From positions 276,800-340,799 of the forward strand of contig NZ_PHNJ01000005.1 of NCBI RefSeq assembly GCF_008122205.1: 64,000 bases of DNA. The letters run 5' to 3'. The stretch is from Natronococcus pandeyae. Lineage in GTDB: Archaea > Halobacteriota > Halobacteria > Halobacteriales > Natrialbaceae. The notes beneath the pieces were generated by a model that saw nothing but the letters and a program-made list of their open reading frames with translations, made no database searches and was not told the DNA's origin. The position numbers and the translations under genes were made by a program. Within the stretch, counting starts at the first letter, position 1, and each line of letters starts with the position of its first letter. Below, one piece after another: positions 59,670 to 64,000 of the stretch.

Positions 59670-60581
59670 TCAGTCGCGGGTCGCCGACAGGGACGCGTCC
59701 AGAACGCTCGTCGGAAGCGTGACAGGGCCGATCCGTTCGACCGGGATCGGGAACGGGCACGCCACGTCGACGGCGCTGGATCGTTCGGCGAGCAGGTCGT
59801 CCTCGCGGAAGAGCTGGACGGCGATCAAGCCGTCGGGTGCTTCGACGGGGAAACACGTCGTCGCGCCCGGCGGCACCGTCAGCGTCTGGAGGTCGTCGGC
59901 AGCGGAGTCCGCGTCGTCGCGTCTCTCGGCCGGTTCTCGATCGCGGTCGTCGGTCGCGTCGTCCGCACCATCCCCGTCGCTTCCGACGATAATCTCGCCG
60001 AAGAATTCCTCCTGGCAAGCGTCGAACGCGGGGTTCGACGCCGTGAGGTCGCCGGCGCCGGGAACGACGGGATCGCCCCGGAACGCCTCCGCGGTGCCGA
60101 CGATGGCGTCGTCGGGGATCTGCTCGAGGTCGCGCACGTCGAACGTTCGGGCGCCGTCGACGGCGCCGACCGGTTCGATCACGTTCCCGATCTCGCCGCC
60201 TGGGCCGACGAAGGTCGCCTCGAGAATCACGTCGACGAACTCGCCGAAGACGCGGACCGTCTGGCAGTCGACGAACTCGATGCGCTCCTCGGGCGGAGTT
60301 ACGGGTCGCCACTCGAGCGTAACCTCGTGAGTCCCGTCGTTAGTCACGCAGAAAACCGCCGAGTCGTGTTTTTCGCCGGCGCAGACGGGCGTGAGTCGAA
60401 CGTCCGTCGGAGCGACGCGGCTCTCGTCGCCGCTCTTCGGGCTGTCAGTCGTCGTCTCGTCGTCGATTCGACCGTCGCCGATGGCGGTGCCCGCGACGGC
60501 TCCCGACGCACCACCGATCACCGCGGTCGTAACGGTGACCCTTCGAAGCCACTCTCGTCTAGAAGGGGTCTCTTGTGTCAT
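59670..60581 (-). CDS. Tat-exported hypothetical protein
   Basis: This 303-residue protein has an N-terminal Tat signal (SRREWLRRVTVTTAVIGG followed by hydrophobic Ala/Gly) and a mature part that is beta-rich with five cysteines (RLTPVCAGEKHDSAVFCV, FVDCQTVRVFG, DACQEEFFG, TTCFPVEAPDG), probably forming disulfides outside the cell. A long Asp/Arg-rich linker (DGDGADDATDDRDREPAERR) lies near residue 205. No family is recognised. Cysteine content is notable for a haloarchaeal surface protein. Confidence 0.78.
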   Translation of the reverse strand: MTQETPSRREWLRRVTVTTAVIGGASGAVAGTAIGDGRIDDETTTDSPKSGDESRVAPTDVRLTPVCAGEKHDSAVFCVTNDGTHEVTLEWRPVTPPEERIEFVDCQTVRVFGEFVDVILEATFVGPGGEIGNVIEPVGAVDGARTFDVRDLEQIPDDAIVGTAEAFRGDPVVPGAGDLTASNPAFDACQEEFFGEIIVGSDGDGADDATDDRDREPAERRDDADSAADDLQTLTVPPGATTCFPVEAPDGLIAVQLFREDDLLAERSSAVDVACPFPIPVERIGPVTLPTSVLDASLSATRD

Positions 60582-60849
60582 TGGTTGGTTTCCCCGGGAA
60601 CGACCCCGAGAACACCAGTGAGTTACGCCGCATCGACCATTGTTATCGACAGTCTGCAGAACGGTTCACGAGGCCCAACAGTGCTCCGGAGCGGAAACGA
60701 CTCCGTAGCGCGGGGTTCACCGTCGAGGCTCCGTCTGGCTGTGACGACCGCCTCTCGGCCGACCGTACCGACTGTACGTCCCGGCTACGGATCGAGACGA
60801 CGGTGTACGTCGCCCCTGACGAGGGATGGGGGGACGTACAGCTGCCCGA

Positions 60850-61623
60850 TCACAGCCCGGTCGGGACCTCGAGATACGTCGTCTCGAGCCCCCAGCCCTC
60901 GACGAGTTCCTGCAGCGCCCGGACGCCGAACGTCTCGGTGGCGTAGTGGCCCGCCAGCGCGACGTGGATTCCCGCTTCCTTGGCCTCGTGGTAGGCCTTC
61001 TGTTTGCCTTCGCCCGTGACGAGCGCATCCGCGCCCGTCGCGACGGCCTCGTCGAGCCAGTCGGTTCCGCTGCCGGTGACGATCGCGACCTCATCGATCT
61101 CGTCGGGGCCAAACTCGAGGAGTCGGACCGGCTGGCCGCCGTTCTCGAGTTCGGCCCCGAGGCGTCGCCGTAACTCGTCGGGCGCGTAGGGATCGGCCGC
61201 CGTCCCGCGCTGGCCGATGTGTTCGGGCCCGAGTTCACCGAACGGTGCTCGCGCTTCGAGTTCGAGCACGTCGGCGACGCCGGCGGCGTTACCCAGTTCC
61301 TGGTGGCCGTCCAGCGGCAGGTGCGAGACGTACAGCGCGAGGTCGTTCTCGAGCAGGGGCTCGAGCCGGTCGTAGGTGCGGCCGGTCACCCGGTCGAAGC
61401 CACCCCAGGAGATGCCGTGGTGGACGACGAGCGCGTCCGCGCCGGCGTCGACCGCGCGCTCGAACGTCTCGGCGACGCCGTCGACGGCGAACGCGACGTG
61501 GTCGACGCTTCCCTCGTCGGGACCTACCTGGAGTCCGTTCGCGCTGGCGTCGATATCGGCGTAGTCGTCCGTGCGTAGCTGCTCGTCGAGTCGGTCGACG
61601 ACCGTGGAGAGTTCGAGCGTCAT
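60850..61623 (-). CDS. Nif3-like (GTP cyclohydrolase I type 2/DUF34) dinuclear-metal protein
   Basis: This 257-residue protein has the DUF34/NIF3 fold. Metal ligands are seen as VHHGISWGG (two His, near 69), TGEGKQKAYHEAKEAG and the terminal AGHYATETFGVRAL (His near 229, Glu). Such hexamers bind two divalent metals in a toroid; proposed roles include GTP cyclohydrolase-like activity and metal insertion. The function is still unclear. It sits between exported-protein and universal-stress genes, all on the minus strand, with no close coupling. Confidence 0.9.
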   Translation of the reverse strand: MTLELSTVVDRLDEQLRTDDYADIDASANGLQVGPDEGSVDHVAFAVDGVAETFERAVDAGADALVVHHGISWGGFDRVTGRTYDRLEPLLENDLALYVSHLPLDGHQELGNAAGVADVLELEARAPFGELGPEHIGQRGTAADPYAPDELRRRLGAELENGGQPVRLLEFGPDEIDEVAIVTGSGTDWLDEAVATGADALVTGEGKQKAYHEAKEAGIHVALAGHYATETFGVRALQELVEGWGLETTYLEVPTGL

Positions 61624-61746
61624 GTCGGGCAGTTGCGCCGCTGGTGGCTTGTAACCCTGCGGTCGACTCCCGCCGGTGGTTCGGTAGCGTCAAAAAAGTC
61701 CTCCCCGGCAGACGACGCCCTCGAGGCGAGTCCGTCGGCCGACGAT

Positions 61747-62241
61747 TCAGGCTGCTTCGGGTTCCGGTTCGGTTCGGTCCGAGCGTTCGTCTTTCGCGTC
61801 GACGACCATCACGGGAACGCTCGTTTCGCGAGCGACGGTCTCGGTGACGCTCCCGAAGAGCGCACGCTTGACGCCGCCGCGGCCCTGCGAAGTCATCACG
61901 ATGAGGTCGACGTCGTTCTCCTCCGCGAACCGGGAGATCACCGTACGGGGCACGCCGGCCTCGATCACCGGATCGACCGAGACGTCGGCCGACTCGGTGT
62001 AGTCGCGGATGCTGTCGATCGCGGCCGCGGCCTGCTCGTGGAGTTCGGTCATCTCGCCGAACTGTCCGGCGTCGATTCGCTCGACCTGTTCTGGTCCCAG
62101 CGCGTGGCTGATCGCGTCCGTGTCGACGACGTACATCGGGTACAGGGTCCCGTCGAATCGCTCCGCCAGTTCGACGGCGTACGGCGCCGCCTTCTCGGCC
62201 CGCTCGCTGCCGTCCGTCGGAAGGAGGATCTTCTCGAACAT
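61747..62241 (-). CDS. Universal stress protein (UspA-like), second copy
   Basis: This 164-residue UspA-fold protein starts FEKILLPTDGSERAEKAAPY with the canonical ATP-binding P-loop-like motif near the end, VMTSQGRGGVKRALFGSVTE. It is more canonical than the copy at 22798. The C-terminal 15 residues are acidic. A long AT-rich promoter stretch (around 62242-62320) with TATA-like runs lies upstream. The start at 62241 is the family start. Confidence 0.92.
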   Translation of the reverse strand: MFEKILLPTDGSERAEKAAPYAVELAERFDGTLYPMYVVDTDAISHALGPEQVERIDAGQFGEMTELHEQAAAAIDSIRDYTESADVSVDPVIEAGVPRTVISRFAEENDVDLIVMTSQGRGGVKRALFGSVTETVARETSVPVMVVDAKDERSDRTEPEPEAA

Positions 62242-62392
62242 ACGTATAGAAATACACGGATAACGCATAAAGAGGTACGGAGATACACGAAACTCACAAA
62301 GTAGCTGTGGATAATACGTCTTCGGGTGCTCGAACGTCCGCCCGACGATCCGCAGCGACCGGACCGTGCCTCCGAACGTCGCGGACGGCCCG

Positions 62393-64000
62393 CTACATCA
62401 GGTAGAACAGCGGGAACAGGAAGACCCAGACGATGTCGACGAAGTGCCAGTAGAGGCCGAAGAACTCGACCGGCCGGTGGTCCTCGAGGTAGGCGTCGAT
62501 CGACCAGATCCGGTAGAGCATGAAGATGGCGATCAGCAGCCCGAGGATCACGTGGAGTGCGTGTAACCCGGTGGTTACGAAGTAGATCGAGTGCTCGATA
62601 CTGGTCCACCAGTACTCGCCGATCGAGAACTTGTAGCCGTACTCGTAGGCCTTCACACCCATGAAGGTCAGTCCGAGCAGCAGTGTCGCACCGAGCGAGG
62701 CGAACAGTCCTCGTTTGTTCTGCCGTTCGGCCATCACGAGCGCAAGGACGACCGTGAAACTCGAGGTGAGCAGGACGTACGTGTTCAACAGGCCGGGCCA
62801 GGAAGCGAACGGGACTCTCGTCCAGTCGCCCCACCCTGCGTGGAGACGCATGAAGATGTATCCCCCGATGACGGCACCGAAGACGACGACGTCGGAGGCG
62901 AGGAACACCCAGACGCCGAACTTCGTGTTACCGACGCCCCCGAACGGCCAGCGCTCGGCGATGGCCATTTCGGGAACGACGAACTGCTCGCGACCGAAGT
63001 GGAACAGCGTGTACGCGAGGATCACCACGCCGAGCGCGGTGAGAACCGGATACACGATGTTCGGTTCGGCGCCGGTGCCGACGAGTCCCTCCGGTGCGAC
63101 GCCGGTTCCCTCGGCGAAGTCGACGGTGTACGGCGTGATGCCGGTCAGTCCGAGGAAGAACACGAAGAGCCCGAAGCCGACGCCGAGCGGCCAGATGCTG
63201 GCGTGGTCGGCGTGTTCCTCCTCGCCGGCGGTGCTGACCCCAGCAGTCGTCCCCTCGCTGTGTGCGGCACCGCCGTCGGTCGCGGCCGCCGAGTCGTCGA
63301 CGAACTCGAGGGAGCCACTGGCGTAGCTGGGACGACCGTCCCAGTTCTCGAGCGGCGGGGGCGAGGGGATTGCCCACTCGGCAGTCCGGGAGAACTCCCA
63401 CGGGTTTTCGGGAGCGCGAGGTCCTGCAACCCAGCTGTGAGCGAACGTCGCGAACATGATCAGGAACGACGCGCCGAAGACGAACGCTCCGACCGTCGAG
63501 AGCTGGTGGTAGAACTGAACGCCCTCGGCGTAGTGGAAGACACGCCGCGGCGTCTCCCACGCGATGAACTGCGGGAAGTACAGCAGGTTGAAGCCGACGA
63601 AGTAGACCGCGAAGTTGAGCTTGCCCAGCGTCTCGGAGTACATCTTCCCCGTGATCTTCGGCCACCAGTAGTAGAGGCCGCCGACCAACGCCGTCACGCC
63701 AGAGGCCATCACGTAGTGGAAGTGGGCGACGACCCAGTAGGTGCCACGGAACTCGTAGTCGAGCACGACCGCACCCAAGAAGACGCCGGTGATCCCACCG
63801 AGGATGAACAACACGAGTGCGCCCAGCGCGAAGAGAAACGGTGTCGTAAACCGGACGCGTCCCTTGACCATCGTGTAGATCAGCGCGAAGACGATCAGAT
63901 CGAACGGCAGCGAGATCCCGATTGTCGTCGCCATCATCAGCGTCTTGATCTCGAGGTTGATGGTCGTCAGGAACATGTGGTGCATCCAGACGAGGAACGA
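62393..64000 (-). CDS. Fused cytochrome c oxidase subunit I+III, C-terminal part (cut by window end)
   Basis: The gene continues past 64000 upstream. The visible 535 codons begin in subunit [14 protein letters not shown] carries the CuB-ligand His pair, [13 protein letters not shown] carries the haem ligands, and membrane helices follow. A Gly/Ser-rich linker ([18 protein letters not shown]) joins it to a subunit III domain ([42 protein letters not shown]). This CoxAC fusion is typical of haloarchaeal aa3/ba3-type terminal oxidases. Full length would be about 800 or more residues. It reduces O2 to water and pumps protons. Confidence 0.92.
   Translation of the reverse strand, partial: SFLVWMHHMFLTTINLEIKTLMMATTIGISLPFDLIVFALIYTMVKGRVRFTTPFLFALGALVLFILGGITGVFLGAVVLDYEFRGTYWVVAHFHYVMASGVTALVGGLYYWWPKITGKMYSETLGKLNFAVYFVGFNLLYFPQFIAWETPRRVFHYAEGVQFYHQLSTVGAFVFGASFLIMFATFAHSWVAGPRAPENPWEFSRTAEWAIPSPPPLENWDGRPSYASGSLEFVDDSAAATDGGAAHSEGTTAGVSTAGEEEHADHASIWPLGVGFGLFVFFLGLTGITPYTVDFAEGTGVAPEGLVGTGAEPNIVYPVLTALGVVILAYTLFHFGREQFVVPEMAIAERWPFGGVGNTKFGVWVFLASDVVVFGAVIGGYIFMRLHAGWGDWTRVPFASWPGLLNTYVLLTSSFTVVLALVMAERQNKRGLFASLGATLLLGLTFMGVKAYEYGYKFSIGEYWWTSIEHSIYFVTTGLHALHVILGLLIAIFMLYRIWSIDAYLEDHRPVEFFGLYWHFVDIVWVFLFPLFYLM

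Overview
The window is a chromosomal segment of a halophilic archaeon, most likely of the Natrialba/Natrinema/Haloterrigena group; the genus cannot be fixed from the sequence alone. The evidence is high G+C, strongly acidic predicted proteins, AT-rich TATA boxes about 25 bases before start codons (leaderless mRNAs), twin-arginine and lipobox export signals, an F420-type LLM enzyme, deoxyhypusine synthase, an archaeal-type CoaD and many small haloarchaeal zinc proteins. No rRNA, tRNA or CRISPR array was found. About 71 protein genes are supported.

Layout. 0-12 kb is mostly housekeeping: glutamate dehydrogenase, CAAX-type protease, phosphoribosyltransferase, NAD(P)H-hydrate dehydratase-like kinase, methyltransferase, class V aminotransferase, YchF GTPase, CstA, and an ArsA/TRC40 ATPase translationally coupled to a small partner. 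12-23 kb is more accessory: a large Tat-exported beta-repeat protein, a CobW-type metal GTPase, a TMEM175-like channel gene broken by an 80-bp palindromic element, a membrane-fused spermidine-synthase-like protein, lipoproteins, and a ~530-bp mobile element carrying a small membrane-protein gene. 23-33.7 kb holds CoA transferase, carbonic-anhydrase-like, coiled-coil, LLM oxidoreductase, hydrolase and Gfo/Idh genes and an ABC-2 exporter. 33.9-38.6 kb holds two PRC-barrel-like genes, an aRF1/Vms1-like gene, and an EamA exporter divergent from a winged-helix regulator with three palindromic operator-like sites between them. 38.7-44 kb contains CoaD, a purine/uracil permease, a purine phosphoribosyltransferase, a receiver protein preceded by a remnant of a MEDS sensor, and a second ~537-bp mobile element. 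44-50 kb has a MEDS-GAF histidine kinase, a methyltransferase and two tandem Tat-exported proteins (beta-helix and LVIVD-type propeller) behind near-identical upstream blocks. 50-64 kb holds membrane proteins, an iron-type alcohol dehydrogenase, an FAD desaturase-like enzyme, a glycosyltransferase, a TrxR-like enzyme, deoxyhypusine synthase, Nif3, a universal stress protein and the 3' part of a fused cytochrome oxidase subunit I+III gene that runs off the window.

The least ordinary material is (1) a family of 78-80-bp palindromic miniature elements with three copies, one disrupting a gene in a way that fixes its target duplication and two lying exactly at TGA stop codons, all keeping hairpin pairing although the stem sequence differs; (2) a second family of ~530-bp elements with related ends and unrelated interiors; (3) the operator array at the EamA/regulator promoter; (4) the duplicated upstream block before the two exported proteins. 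I did not find a complete, clearly new multi-gene system; these are the best candidates for follow-up.
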